Counted from the first letter of the stretch, positions 10,837-23,492 are shown. The stretch is 64,000 nt of DNA from Acridotheres tristis (GCA_037013685.1 CM072884.1:111640048-111704047); one strand, 5' to 3'. The notes: generated from the letters alone by a model not told the origin. Made by a program: numbers and translations.

Positions 10837-11515
10837 ATGTCCAAGCCAGGTTTGGGCTGGAAGGGACCTAAAATATCCAATTCCCACCTCCTCTCGTGGC
10901 AGAGACACCTTCCACTGTCCCAGGCTGCTCCCAGCCCCAATGTCCAACCTGGCCTTGGGCACTGCCAGGGATCCAGGGGCAGCCACAGCTGCTCTGGGAA
11001 TTCCATCCCAGCCCCTGCCCACCCTGCCAGGGAACAATTCCTAATTCCCAAGATCACATCCAGCCCTGCCCTCTGGCAGTGGGAGCCATTCCCTGTGTGC
11101 TGTCCCTCCATTCCCTGTGTGCTGTCCCTCCATTCCCTGGGTGCTGTCCCTCCATTCCCTGGGTGCTGTCCCTCCATTCCCTGGGTGCTGTCCCTCCATC
11201 CCTTGGCAATTGTCTCTCTCCATGGTTCCTGCAGCTCCTTCAGGCCCTGCAAGGCCACCCTGAGCTCAGCCCAAAGCTTCTCCTCTCCAGGCTGAACAAT
11301 CCCAGCTCTCCCAGCCTTTCCTCCCAGCAGAGCTGCTCCATCCCTCTGCTCATCCTGCTGCCTCCTCTGGGCTCTCTGCAGCAGCTCCAGCTCCTCCCCG
11401 TGCTGGGACAGGGCTGGGGCAGCTCTGCAGGTGGGGTCACACCTGAGGGGACACAGGGACACAATCCCAATCCCTTTCCTGCTGCCCACCCTGCTGTGGA
11501 TGCAGACAGGATTCA
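10837..11515 (-). repeat. CR1 LINE copy, antisense, with nested 22-bp minisatellite
   Basis: Starting at TTTGGGCTGGAAGGGACCTA, it runs through all the usual antisense CR1 blocks to the GCTGCTCCATCCCTCTGCTC and GACACAGGGACACAATCCCA region, about 680 bp in all. A tandem array sits at 11092-11205. The long open frames on both strands reflect CR1 composition, not a host gene. Confidence 0.9.
11092..11205. repeat. 22-bp minisatellite inside CR1 (about 5 units)
   Basis: The unit is about CATTCCCTGGGTGCTGTCCC plus TC, at a 22-bp period. The first two units read TGTGTG where the later ones read TGGGTG, so the array has evolved in blocks. The same array recurs in the CR1 copies at 14.2 and 63.2 kb. 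Confidence 0.9.
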
Positions 11516-13496
11516 CATCGTTCCCACTCCTGGGAAAGGTCTAATTTCACTGCACAGATCCAGGAAACAATTTAATTTTTCCTAGATTCCATGCTCACAT
11601 TGGCTCTACCCTGTGCAGTGTTTTGTTGCCAGAACATCACTTCTGACATGTAATTCTACAATTTCTATGCCAAGAAACTGAAAAAGGCAAGCATTTTGTT
11701 CTACCTCGTTCTTTGGGTTTTTTTTAACATTCTGGTTTGTGTCTAAAACATTGACAGACCTGAATGAGCTAAAATAACAAAAATAAAATAGATTAATGAT
11801 TTTCATTTTTTTTGTACTGCCATCATATCTGCACTTTTTTTCCCCCCTTTAAATATTTGGGACTGAAAGTTTTGACAGCTGCTGCACATAATAACAACCA
11901 GCACCTACAGGAACCTCCTCAAGCCAAGTGAGATCACAGCTCTGAGGTCAAGCTTTTTTACTTCAGAAAAAACAGAGATCCTGTTGAAGATCTCCCAGAA
12001 TAGCTGATGAGCAGAAGTACTGGAGAATTCCATGCAGTAAATACTGTGGGAAACCATTAACTCACAGGGATGGAAATGCACTTGTTTCACTTTGGTATCA
12101 AGGCATCCTGATGTGAGGGAAGGCCACAGACCTCAAACTCTGTGTGTGTAAGAAGGTTAAAATCAAGGTTTTTTCTTTTTAAACAATGCTATAGCCAAAT
12201 GTTTAAATGTTCTTTGAATGGGAAATTTGGGCCATTGCTTTAAAGTGGGAAATGTTTCATGAGAATAGTGATGCACCTTCAAAGGACAAATAACATAAAG
12301 CATTTATTGAGAAGACCACAGGTTCTTCCCCTGTGTTTGAATGAGAGAATTCCAATGTGCTTTCATACACTGAAAACTCCATTTTTCATGTTCAGCATTG
12401 ATATTTTAATTCTTCTTTTAGGTTTGACTTGGATCCCTTTTCATGAAATAAAAGCAGCCTTTTTTCTCTCAGTTCCAAAGACTTTAAAGCTGCTTCATGG
12501 GGAATTAACAAAAGGAGAGATGAAAAATAATATTAATAGAGTCACAATCACTGAAGGCAGCAGCTTGATTACTGAACAGAGAATGCACAGCCTCATTTAA
12601 TGTAAAGAAAGAAAGCCCAAAGCAAACCTGTGGGAGGAAAGGTTGGATGAGAACAGAGGCAGCCACTATGGGAAGGTGAGAGCCCAGCAGAGACCTCAGC
12701 ATCCATCATCCTGTAAAATTAGGGTTTGAAAGGGTTGGGGTGGAGCCAAAGCAGGTTGTGAGGTGAGTTTGCTGTTCCCTTTGTGCTGCCCCACTGAACT
12801 CGTTACCAAAGTGGGATTATAAAGATACTTTTGTGCAGAATAAGCACAGTGAGAAGTACAAAATGCTCTGCCTGGCTATTTCCACCCTTAAACCCTGGAG
12901 GGTACTTGCAAGAACCCCTGTGGATGCTGTCAGAAACAAGCCAGTCTTTTCATTCCTTAGAAAGTGCTGGTGCAGCACTGTTCAGCCTGAATCTGGAGTT
13001 AAGCTGTAGCTCCATCAGCTTGCTGTGGGTTTTTTCCAAGTGGCAGGAAATAATTTGGGATAAGCTGGTAGTGCCATGTGTGAGGAAATGCTCTGTAACA
13101 GTGGACTCAGCACCTGCCCTTACACTTTCCACTGTTTTATGTTCTTCCACTTCCCTGTCAGAGTGTGTGTATAGAGGAATATTTGCTTTTAACAACTATT
13201 AAAATCTAGTAGGTTTCTTTTAGAAAAAAAATAATCAGTGGGGGTTTTAAAACTAACCTTATTCCCAGGTGTTGTGGGAGGCATATTTCCTATCTTTATG
13301 GACAGCCTGCAAGGCTGTGGTAGAGATCTTTTGATTTAAACCCAAATAAGAATCCCCCCAGTCCCCAGCTGACACCCTGCCTGGCAAGGCAAGGAATTCT
13401 GGAAGGTGCAGGTTTGTCTGAGCTTAAAGCTCAGTGAAGATTTTGCTGGTTCTAGCAATTCTTTCAAAAGTTTATTCATAGAAAGTGTTGTTAAAT
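11516..13496. other. Intergenic stretch, nothing recognised
   Basis: This is AT-rich sequence with short open frames on both strands. The longest, 113 codons at 12259-12600, has no family resemblance and ordinary AT-rich composition. No repeat was recognised. Confidence 0.5.
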
Positions 13497-13664
13497 ATTG
13501 GCAGGGGCTGCCCAGGGAGCTTTGGAGTGCCCATTCCTGGAGGTGGCACCTGGAGGTGGCACTCAGTGCTCTGGGCTGGGGACAAGGTAGCCATGGGGCA
13601 CAGCTGGGACTCCATGGGCTGGGGAGGGCTTTTCCAACCTAAATCATTCTGTGAATGCTCTGCT
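13497..13664 (+). repeat. CR1 LINE 3' end, sense
   Basis: It contains GGCAGGGGCTGCCCAGGGAG, tandem GGAGGTGGCACCT/GGAGGTGGCACTC and GGGCTTTTCCAACCTAAATC, ending ATTCTGTGAATG. The CR1 may start up to 80 bp earlier. Confidence 0.85.
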
Positions 13665-13997
13665 TTGTGTCCTACTGGACAATAATCCTATTATTTGCTT
13701 TCCTGAGCATCCCAGTATGGGGGTGACTGAGGTCAGGTACTCAAAGCTGCAAGCTGGTTTGCCCTGTGGTGCCCATTTGTGGCCACGAGGCTCTCTAAGG
13801 TTCATGTAAATTTTAGTTTTCCACTGTTTTTTTTTCAGTTTAATAATCGTCTGAGAAAAATCTGGGCAAAAATATTTCCTCAAGTCAAGGCTGGAGTTCA
13901 AATTTAGTATTCAGTTTTGAGATGGTTGTTTACTCTATTCTGGTTCAGCTTCAGCTGTCTCTGATGTCATTCGATTTAAAGCAGTAAATCTTGTACT

Positions 13998-14442
13998 TCA
14001 TAGAATCCCAGCATGGTTTGGGTTGGAAGGGACCTTGAAGATCATCCAGCTCCTGCCATGGGCAGGGACATCTTCCACTGTCCCAGGCTGCTCCAAGCCC
14101 TGTCCAACCTGGCCTTGGGCACTGCCAGGGATCCAGGGGCAGCCACAGCTGCTCTGGGAAACCTCTGCCAGTGTTTCACCATCCCAGGGAAGAATTTCTG
14201 CCTAAGATCTAATCTAACCCTGACCTCTGTCAATTTAAAACCATTCCCTGGGTGCTGTCCCTCCATTCCCTGGGTGCTGTCCCTCCATTCCCTGGGTGCT
14301 GTCCCTCCATTCCCTGGGTGCTGTCCCTCCATCCCTTGGCAATTGTCTCTCTCCATGGTTCCTGCAGCTCCTTCAGGCCCTGCAAGGCCACCCTGAGCTC
14401 AGCCCAAAGCTTCTCCTCTCCAGGCTGAACAATCCCAGCTGT
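13998..14442 (-). repeat. CR1 LINE copy, antisense, with nested 22-bp minisatellite
   Basis: It begins with the antisense 3' tail ATAGAATCCCAGCATGGTTT and GGGTTGGAAGGGACCTTGAA, and runs to CCAGGCTGAACAATCCCAGC. It carries a minisatellite at 14242-14335. Confidence 0.9.
14242..14335. repeat. 22-bp minisatellite inside CR1 (about 4 units)
   Basis: It has the same 22-bp CATTCCCTGGGTGCTGTCCC-type unit as at 11.1 kb and at the same position in the CR1 sequence. All units here are of the GGGTG type. Confidence 0.9.
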
Positions 14443-15870
14443 AGGTGCTTCTTGAGGTAGTGGCATCCCCTCTGCTTCATGGGACAGAGGGAATTGCTAC
14501 AGGACCTTCTCCCTTGCTGGAATACAGTGAGTGCTTCCCTTAAATAAGAGTTTCTGCAGTAAACCCCACTCTCTGTGGTCTCCAGAACAACCACAGGCTA
14601 CAGAAGGGGGTTCCCATGCTGGTTCCTGTGCTGGTGTGAATCCTGTCCATGTCCTTCCTTCCAGCTGGGACCCAAATTCCCAGAGCTCTGCACCACTGAA
14701 AAGAGGCTCCCCTGCACTCCTGACAAAGCACCTCAAAACAGGAACAAACACCGAGTGTTACCAGTGAAGAGCAAGCAGGGCTTTTAAATAACCACATTTA
14801 TTTAGTTTTCCCTCATTTCATTTTCACTTTTTGAACAAAGACCCAGCCCCAGCTGCTGGACTCTCGCTCTGCACTGCAGTGTGCACTCCAAGCCAGATGT
14901 TAAAATCCAGCTCACTTGGAGGAGGTCTTGACTCAATCAGCGTGGGGTAGAGAAAGTAATGCTGTAATGCTGATAGAAAAGGTCACTTGTCTGAGAGGAG
15001 AGCAGCTGGAAAACGCTGGGTTTTCCATCCCCTGCACCCTGGGGGTGCCGTGGCCACAGCTGCAATGCCACGGAGCCAGGCTGTAATGTTTGGGAAGTGG
15101 CTTTGATTTTTGGGACTTGCAGGGAGCCAGCCTGGTGCTTTCTGCTGTTGACATGTGGCTTCCAGACCCTCAAATCCAATGCACGTTATGAAAATGCCTA
15201 AGTGTTGGATTTAAACCATATTTTAATAATTTGGCCACCTGTACAATATCCTAATGACCTTAGGAGAACTTGAGATCCTCTGTAAAATTATTCATAGCAG
15301 ATGTTAAATCTTTGGTGTATTCTACACATTTACACACTGGGGGACAGACACTAAACATTGCTCTTGCAAAAATAACCCAAAACATATTTATTTCAAAGAA
15401 TTAGAGTGGGTCATAGCAGGAAGTGGATGCAGGAACCTCCATCCATTGTTGTGGTTTATTTTAAAGGTGTGCTGCAAGTGAGAGGATTAAAAGAAGTTTT
15501 GGTCTTTACTACAGTTGGACAAAATTATTGGAGCGTTTAAAAGATAAAAAGCCTTTTATTATATACATTTTGTTCCAGTAACTTTCTCAGCTGTTATTTT
15601 TCTGGCCCAGCTTTATTGTTTTTTTCTAGTACGCTGTAACTCTCCAGCTTTAAAGATGTCATTACAGGGCACTAAATCCTAAGTGCCAAACCTGTTCTCT
15701 AATGATTGAAAAATTACCCTTTTGGTCAGAACTTGAGAGCCAGAAATGCTGGAAAGAGGCAAACGTCCTCATCTGATGTGCCTGAGCAACAAATGTCTCT
15801 TAGTAGCCAAGTGAATTAGCTTTTAAAGGGTTTTTAAAGATGAAAACATTGCTGGCAAAGCAATTGCACA
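14443..15870. other. Intergenic stretch, nothing recognised
   Basis: This is mixed-composition sequence without a recognised gene or repeat. A single-copy AT-rich block lies around 15180-15700. Confidence 0.45.
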
Positions 15871-15932
15871 TGCATATATATATGTATATATATGTATATA
15901 TATGTATATATATGTATATATATGTATATATA
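15871..15932. repeat. TA-rich tandem repeat, 10-bp period
   Basis: TATATATGTA is repeated about five to six times with almost no mismatch, so it was formed recently. The length is likely to be polymorphic. Confidence 0.9.
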
Positions 15933-16086
15933 GTCTCCATTGGTGCAGTAGCTGTGAGTTCATTTTAGAATCCATTTTTAAAAACTGAGAATGTTTTAGG
16001 GTGGTTTTCGTTGCCTCCTGAGGTTTTTATTTACCCTGTAACTATGAGGGCTGGATTTTCTTTGTGATGAAAAGTTTTGGCAAAGT

Positions 16087-16290
16087 CGTAGAATCACAGT
16101 TACAGAGCGATTTGGGTTGGAAGGGACCTTAAAGCCCATCCAGTGCCACCCCAGCCATGGCAGGGACACCTCCCACTGTCCCAATGTCCAACCTGGCCTT
16201 GGGCACTGCCAGGGATCCAGGGGCAGCCAAAGCTGCTCTGGGCACCCTGTGCCAGCCCTGCCCACCCACCCAGGGAGGAATTTCTTCCAC
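16087..16290 (-). repeat. CR1 LINE 3' fragment, antisense
   Basis: The fragment starts TAGAATCACAGTTACAGAGC then TTTGGGTTGGAAGGGACCTT and ends near CCCACCCAGGGAGGAATTTC. Confidence 0.9.
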
Positions 16291-16424
16291 AAGTCACCGA
16301 ATTTTCAAGAGACCACTGGTTGTAGAGCCTTCAATTTTATTTCTCCAAAGACTTTTCTCCAAGATTTGGTCATAACTTTTGGACAGCCTGGCTCTGACTG
16401 TGTTGTCTCACCTGCCCCAGCCTG

Positions 16425-16482
16425 AAGGAACTGGATTTGATGATCATACTGGTTCCCTTCCAACTCTGAATATTCTGTGAAC
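16425..16482 (+). repeat. Short CR1 LINE 3' end, sense
   Basis: ACTGGATTTGATGATCATAC and TTCCCTTCCAACTCTGAATA lead to ATTCTGTGAAC, which is the sense CR1 terminal block. With 16087-16290 it makes a convergent pair. Confidence 0.7.
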
Positions 16483-17369
16483 TAAACCAGAAGTGAGAAG
16501 TGAAAAGGCTACCCAGGCTACCCAGAGCTGTGTTTTCCTTAAAGAACAGACTGGAATATTCTAGAGACTGTGCAGTAATTAAAATGAGTTTTGCTACATT
16601 TTCTGAGCATGAAATTGGAGCATCACTCAGGGAACTCCTGCCTGGTGTGTTTACAGGTTGCCATTGAAAAAACTGGCTTAGGGAGTAAAAAGTCTGAGTT
16701 CCTCTGCTGCTGGAGCTCATAAAGATACACCTGGTTGGCTTTTCCAGCTGCAGGTGTAGTGTCAGCCTGGATGTGACCTTTCTTTCTGCAGGAGAACAGA
16801 TCATGGCTGTAACACAGGAAAAAAAATATCTGCAGCTGGAGACAGGGATGGGGCAAATTTCCCTCTATTATCATAAATCAATGCAAAACTTTAGTGATGA
16901 TTAGAATAAAACTGTATCATCCTGTAGCTTTGTGGTCCATGAGGTGATATTGAAATAAGTGATGCCCACTGCTTTATCCTGGAATAAGCTAAAACTCATC
17001 CCAATGGCTTTTTATTTTTGTTTCAAATTATTGTTGTACGTGTATATATGGACTTACACAACCACTCAGAGATTTTTGATGTGCAAATATTAATTCACTG
17101 AGTTGCTGAGATCATATCAAGAGGCCTTTGGACACACTCAGCTTCTGATCTTTTGGTGAGCTAAGTGTTATTTTTCATTTGAAGACTGGTTTATTTAGCC
17201 AGGTAGAGCATCATGAGCAGTGACTGAAGTGTCTATTTTGATTTCCTTGCTATGTAGCTCAGCATTAAAGTTGTTTCTTAGAACTTGGCATTAAAGATTC
17301 CTGAAGAAGAAAAGGCTTTGGGAACTCCCAGCTTTGGCCTTCAAGATGGAGGGGGACTTCTTACAAGAG

Positions 17370-17645
17370 CCTGAAGTGACAGGACAAGGGGGAATGGCTT
17401 CAAACTGACAGAGGACACGACTGGATTAAATGTTAGGAAGGAATTGTTCCCTGGGAGGGTGGGCAGGGCTGGCACAGGGTGCCCAGAGCAGCTGTGGCTG
17501 CCCCTGGATCCCTGGCAGTGCCCAAGGCCAGGCTGGACATTGGGGCTGGAGCAGCCTGGGACAGTGGGAGGTGTCCCTGCCATGGCAGGGGTGGCACTGG
17601 ATGAGATTTAGGGTCCCTTCCAACCCAAACCATTCCATGACTCCT
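17370..17645 (+). repeat. CR1 LINE 3' end, sense
   Basis: It contains CAAGGGGGAATGGCTTCAAA, CAGAGCAGCTGTGGCTGCCC, GTGGCACTGGATGAGATTTA and CCAACCCAAACCATTCCATG. The last is the sense 3' end. Confidence 0.9.
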
Positions 17646-19404
17646 GGACCATTCCATGACCCAAGAGCCCTTTGGCTTCTGCCTGCCTCTGCCAGCATTC
17701 AGGAGTGACTCCATCTCTGATGGGTTTGTGGCTAGTTTGGATATCTCTGCCCATCTCTCTTATCTCTTCTACTCTGTTTTCCCTTAAATCATCTGGATTT
17801 GGTGCTCAAACCCTCCAAGCAAGGCACTCACAGGCACTTGTGTCCAGACCATCATCGGCCTAAAAGGACAGGATATGAAATTGTCCAAGAGTCAGCTCTG
17901 GGTGAGGATGGTGTTTTCAGGAACTTTGTATTTCTGGGAGTATCAGCCCCAGGAGTAGTAGCAGGAAGGATGTGGGGTGGGAACACCCTGGAGTCTTCCA
18001 GGGAGACTGACCCAAGTCTCAGTTTGGAGCTGCTCAAAGCTGTCATTAAATATATTCCTTCCCCAAGAGGATTTCCCTCAGAGTCTCTGGATATGCTGTT
18101 GAGTTCTGTGGGCTTTGGAACAGCCCCCCTTGTGCATAAATCAAGCATGGGTTTAATAAACACAGAATCACAGCTTTGGTCTCACGATGGCTGAGGACAT
18201 GCAGTGAATGTGTGGAACTGCAACGAACCAGCAAAACATTTCCCGCCCTGTCACCAGCAAATGGGAAAGCTGTAAATCCTGAGCACTTAATGTGGAAAAG
18301 CTGATGCCTTTTCCATGGACAAGGGCTTCAAAACCCCTGTTCCCTGTATCTTTCGAGTCATAAAATCAAGAAATGAAAAGTCAGTGGCTCCTGAGGTGAG
18401 AAAACAGACTGTAGCAGTTTAGTCATGGGCTCTGACTCTCCGGATGCTGCTTTTCCACAAAATGCCCCTGCCCTGGAAGCATTTCAGCAGCTAATGAGCA
18501 GTGGGGAACGTGGCTGTGGTCACTGTCAGGTTGCTGGATGGACTGGGCTTTGACATGGTCAGTTATTTCCTTCTTTTTCTGCCCTCGGAGCTGAAACAGT
18601 GTGGATAGTTCTTATTTTCCCCTTCACTGACTGAAGCAAAGCATCCTCAGAAAAATGGCTATTCTGGGTCTGGGAAAACATGACAAAAAAAAATCTCAAC
18701 AAAATAAAAGGGAAAAATGGAACTTTAAGGGTTTGTGTTGTTTTTTTTTAATTGACTGACACGTTTAATTTGTATTCAGACTAAGAGTCCATTTTCAAAA
18801 TTGGTTGGGTTTGGGGTTTTTTAAATTTTGTTTTTTAAATCCAGACAGACTTGTCCTTATTTTTTGTATGCCATTATCAAAACACTGTTTCAAAAATTAG
18901 AAATATAAAGGTGAGAGAGCATTCTGGTCTAAAACATCCAAAAATGGGGGGAAGAAGGCTGATATCTCCTTGTTCTTCCATCAAGACAATGGATAAATCT
19001 GTGCTAAATCCAGGAATTCAGGAAGTTCTGTCACCTTCATTCCTGTACTATTATGTGCCACAGCCTCCCCTGGGTGGTGTCACTTGTGGGTGAGGCTGGG
19101 TGGGCAGGGCTCTGAGGGGTGTGGCACTGGAGGATTTATTTTCCCTTTTCCAAGGTTTTCTAGTCCCTCAGATCCATAGGATCAGCTGAGCTGGAAGAGC
19201 TCTGCCCATAAGACACTGATGACGATGGTGACCATCACTTTCCTGTCTCCAGGGGTGTTTTCCCTCTCCACCTCCCACGTCATCCTGACCCCTCTGGAAT
19301 GTTCTCCCTGGCAGCCATTTATCAGCAATTTGCTGTTGTGGTTGGCAGGGGTTTCACAGGGCTCTGCTTTCCCCTCCACGATGATAACACCACTCGTGCC
19401 ATGC
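17646..19404. other. Intergenic stretch, nothing recognised
   Basis: No gene was found. It includes A/T homopolymer runs at about 18685-18840. The short open frames have no family resemblance. Confidence 0.45.
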
Positions 19405-19744
19405 TCCCATATCCCATCCCATATCCCATCCCATTATCCCATCCCATGCCATTATCCCATCCCATCCCATCCCAATATCCCATCCCATCCCATCCCATCC
19501 CATCCCATCCCATGCCATTATCCCATCCCATCCTATCCCATCCCAATATCCCATCCCCTCCTGCCCCATCCCATGCCAGATCCCATCCCATTATCTCATC
19601 CCATCCCATCCGATCCCATTATCCCATTCCATTATCCCATGATCCCATCCCATTCCATTCCATGATCCCATCCCATGATCCCATCCCATCCCATGATCCC
19701 ATCCTATCCCATTCCATTATCCCATCCCATTATCCCATCCCACC
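19405..19744. repeat. CCCAT pentanucleotide satellite, about 340 bp
   Basis: It is made of CCCAT units with regular variants (ATTAT, ATGCC, ATGATC). The minus strand reads GGGAT repeats, with many runs of three G separated by two bases. The open frames in it (repeated Ser-His-Pro-Ile, or Met-Gly-Trp-Asp on the other strand) simply echo the repeat. Confidence 0.95.
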
Positions 19745-20446
19745 ATCTGTTTTCCATATGGGAACATGCTGCTCTCGTTAGCCACCTTTGGAGCCGCCCG
19801 GCAGCCAGGTCCCTGCTCAGAAACAAATAAATTGTCTGGTGTCTACTGGATTTCCTTTCGGGCCTCACTCCCCACTTTAAACTTGGCAGCGTTTCAGAGC
19901 AATCAAAATCCAATCAGCGGCCGTGCTAACTCCATATGTTTTATTTCCAGCAGGGAGGAGGAAGCTGGGGCTGTTTTGGGCGTGTGACATGCCACAGACC
20001 GTGTGCACGTTTCCCTCTGCCTGGTACCCTGAGCCCTGCTCGGGTTTCCTGCAGAAAATTCCGGCTGCCCAAGCGCTGTGGATCCAATTAGCTTCCCTGG
20101 AAAGTGGAGCAGCTCTAATGGAGAGTGAAGAGAATGTAAACTACAATTAGTTCGATGTGTTGGAAATTCGCCGGAGTCCTCCGGGGCTGAGCCCCGAGAT
20201 ATAAGCAAACTTGACAGGTTGCCTTTCTTTAAATGGTGTTTGGGACGTGGTGATTACCCCTGTCACGGGGCTGCTGGCATGTTCTGCAGGGCTGGACTCC
20301 ATCAGTCAGGCTCCTTCTGCCTCTGAGAATGCTGCAGCCTGTGTCTGAATGTAAAACACGAGCCAGAAGGAATGTGTGTGAAGGAGTTTCTCCAGCAGAG
20401 CTGCCTGCCATTCTCTGGGATCAGAGGATTTCTCCCCATGCCTTTC
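19745..20446. other. Single-copy stretch with CCAAT-type motifs
   Basis: The sequence is non-repetitive and richer in CpG than its neighbours. It holds AATCAAAATCCAATCAGCGG near 19900, with a CCAAT-box-like core. It could be a regulatory element, but no gene is attached. Confidence 0.25.
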
Positions 20447-20595
20447 ACAGAATCATAGAACCACAGAATGAGTTGGGTTGGAAAGGACTTTAAAGATCTT
20501 CTCATTCCTCCTCCTTCCAGTATCCCAGGCTGCTGAGAGCTCCATCCAACCCGGCCTCGAGCATCTCCAGGGATGGATGGAGCAGCCCTTTGGAG
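20447..20595 (-). repeat. Diverged CR1 LINE 3' fragment, antisense
   Basis: It starts CACAGAATCATAGAACCACA, then GTTGGGTTGGAAAGGACTTT, and ends at CATCTCCAGGGATGGATGGA. Confidence 0.85.
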
Positions 20596-22673
20596 CTGGG
20601 GCTATTTATATTGCCCCAATCTGGGTGGCAGCTGCAGTGCCTGAGGTGTCTGGGCAGGATTGTCACGCTCATGGCAGCTCCTCTGCCCAGAGAGGGCTTT
20701 GGTCCTACACGAGGCTCCTGACCCTGCAAGGAGGGAGGCAGAGCTGAGGAAATTCCTTGGTGAAAAGCTGGCAGGAGGTGCAAGGCAGTGTTGGGACCTG
20801 TGCTTGAGTCTCCTTGCTGGGACTTGTGCTTGAGCCACCTCTCAGAGGAAATTATTCCTGCTTGGAGAAGCACTCATGTCATGGGAGAAAAGGTCGAGAA
20901 AACGTAAGGCAAAACCATCTTGCACTCAGGAAAACCAGAACTGATCCCAAAGGGATCACAGCTCTCACTTAGGGGAGTGCAGGGAGGAGAGGCAACCAAA
21001 ACTCATGGGAGAGTAGGTTTGGGATGGTAGCAACTCAAGCACGTGTTTTTCCCTGGGCCAGCCATGCAAGTCAAGAGTTACAAACTAATTTCACAGAGGT
21101 TGAAAAGCAGCAGCAGCCTCATCTCCCAGCCTGTGATCCTGTTGTGCTGCTCCATTTCCCTCTGGCTGCGTGTTGAGAGCAGAACAAACAAAGGCCTCCA
21201 TTTCCAGGTTTTTTAGTGAGAGTTGTAGCCCATTCCATGAGCATTCCTGGTGAGGAGAAAGTGCAGGAAGCACCAGCAGAGCTGCTGAAGGTTAATCCAA
21301 TATTTAACGTTCAGTGGGTTGCCAGGAGTTATAAAACGATTCATATGTTTTGATGGCTGTGTTCAGCTTTCCGTGGTTACTTTACATCTGCCTTGGAGGG
21401 TGATGGATTTGAAAGCACCACTAGGATGTCTTAGGAACACTGTGAGGCCTTAGGACAGGCAATAAACTGAGATTTGTCACTGACAGGGAGCTGGCTTGAA
21501 GGATGCTTTGAAAAAAGCACAGAACAAAGCCAAACTCCTGGGCACCAAAGCAATGCCACATGTCAGGAAAAGCCAACAGGTATGGGAAGCCTGGAAGGTG
21601 ACAGCCAGCATGGGGCAAATGTGCAGATCAATGCTGGTTAAGAGAGCAGGAATATTCCAGTGAAAAGAGATGTGGGACCCTTTTGCTGTGGAGTTGATGC
21701 AAAATTCTGCCAAATGTGGGGGAAGCACCACACCAGCAAAACTCCCAGATCTCCAAAATCTGCTCCTCTTCCCTGGTGCCTCTGGAAGGGAAATATGGTG
21801 CTGCACACAGAGCTTTCCTGATGGGAGATGGGAGATGGACATGGGGATGGTGCTGGGACACCTGAACACACCTGGAAGGTGTGCGAGGACAAGCCCATGG
21901 GCTGCACCAGCAGAAATTCATTCCTGAGAATGTTCCCGACCAAAAAAACCTTTTGGGTCAGGTCAGAGATGAGGGAGAGTGTAGGAGATAAAAGGTGGAG
22001 TTTGCAGATCCACAAATTGGTATGATTTGGGTGCAAATCAGAAAGCCATAAGGGCTTTGGGGCTGATGCCTATAGCTGCTTTTTCTAATTATTTTTCTTC
22101 CTTTGGAAGAGGAAATATCCTTCCTAAGGGATCAGCACACAGGGTAAAGAGTTTTTACCAGGGAAACTTTCACCTTTGAAGTGTGAATGTGTGTGACAAC
22201 TTTCAAAGGAGGACAGAAGTCCAGGGGAGTTTGGGACACAGGAACACCTGGGACTTGGGTTTGTCAGCAGCAGTACCCAGAGCCTGATTTATGGGAACTT
22301 GGAAACAAAGGGATTGATTTCCTTGTAAACCTCTTTTTTTTCTCATTTTGTCACTCAGCTTTGTTCACCTCCTGGGTTCAATAAGCCTTTTCAAGCTTTT
22401 TTTCCCCCCTGCACCTTTTGAGTTTTTCCAATGTTTTCTAAATCCTGACCCACGTCCTCTCTTTGTGGAGATTTTTCCTGTTTCTTCCTCGTTACTGCTG
22501 TTATTTGTTTTTCACAATTGCCTTGCAAGCTGCTCCTTCCTTCCCTCCAGTTTTCCTGGTTTATTTGCACATCTCAGAGTGTTTTTCTTTCTGGAAGGAA
22601 AAGAACACAGAGGCTCAAGTAAAATGTTACACAGAACCAAAGGCTTCCATCATCATCTTACTTAGCAGCATCA
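20596..22673. other. Intergenic stretch, nothing recognised
   Basis: No gene, RNA or clear repeat was recognised. Overlapping short open frames at 21477-22036 on the minus strand have no family resemblance. Confidence 0.45.
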
Positions 22674-22780
22674 TAAATCACAGAATCACAGAATGGTTTG
22701 GGTAGGAAGGGACCTTAAAGATCATCTCATTCCACCCCCAGCCATAGGCAGGGATGTATCTCATTAGACCAGGTACATCA
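22674..22780 (-). repeat. CR1 LINE 3' fragment, antisense
   Basis: AATCACAGAATCACAGAATG and GTTTGGGTAGGAAGGGACCT are followed by an ACCAGGTAC block. Only the terminal 100 bp is present. Confidence 0.9.
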
Positions 22781-23194
22781 GTAATTAACTTCTTCATCAG
22801 ATGCTTAAATTAACCCTCTGAGTCATCCTGTGCTCAGGCTGTACCTGGACTGTGCAGGGAGCAAGAGGTGTCCTCTCTTCCCTTCCTCACTTTCCTCAGT
22901 AGTTCTGTTGGCCCAGGACAAGTATTTCAATGGGAGCAGGTAGGATCAGGTCATAGGGATTAATATTTTAATTTAATTCCAATTTATTTTTAAATTTACG
23001 TTATTTTAATTTAGATTTTATTCTGGCCAGCGTTAGAGTATTGCATCTTTCTCTCCCTGCCATCCCCAAAAACAGAATGCAGAAAGAACAGGATTAGTCT
23101 AATCCAACAACCCATTTTCCCTATTTTTTTAATATTTTCTATTATGTTTAACCTAATGGAAAGAACAGATAGAAACCATTTTTATTTGTGAGGG

Positions 23195-23492
23195 AGGAGA
23201 GGTGTCAATCTCTTCTGCTGTGTCTCAAGGGAAAGGAGGAGAGGAAATGGCCTCAAATTGCACCAGAAAAGGTTCAGGTTGGAGACTGGGAAAGAAAATT
23301 TCCCTGGCAGAGTGGTCAGGCCTTGGGATGAGCTGCCCAGGGAGGTTTGCAGTCACTGTCTGTGGGAGTGTTCAGGAGCAGGCTGGATGTGGCCCTTGGG
23401 GACAGGGTTTGGGGGATGCTGGTGGCACTGGGGTGGCACTGGCTCATCCTGAGGGGCACTTCCCACCTTGGTGATTCTGTGTTTCTGTGCTT
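23195..23492 (+). repeat. CR1 LINE 3' end, sense (copy 1 of a near-identical pair)
   Basis: It contains GGAGGAGAGGAAATGGCCTC, then TTTCCCTGGCAGAGTGGTCA and TGGTGGCACTGGGGTGGCAC, and ends GATTCTGTG. About 230 bp match the copy at 25258-25712 very closely. Confidence 0.9.

Noticed and set aside
10656..11585. Long open frames on both strands at 11 kb
   Set aside because: They lie in an antisense CR1 with its 22-bp minisatellite and encode repeats of that sequence, with no relation to a reverse transcriptase frame.
12259..12600. 113-codon open frame
   Set aside because: No recognised domain, and composition is that of AT-rich intergenic sequence.
19219..19781. Ser/His/Pro/Ile-rich frames and Met-Gly-Trp-Asp frames
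   Set aside because: They are direct translations of the CCCAT satellite.
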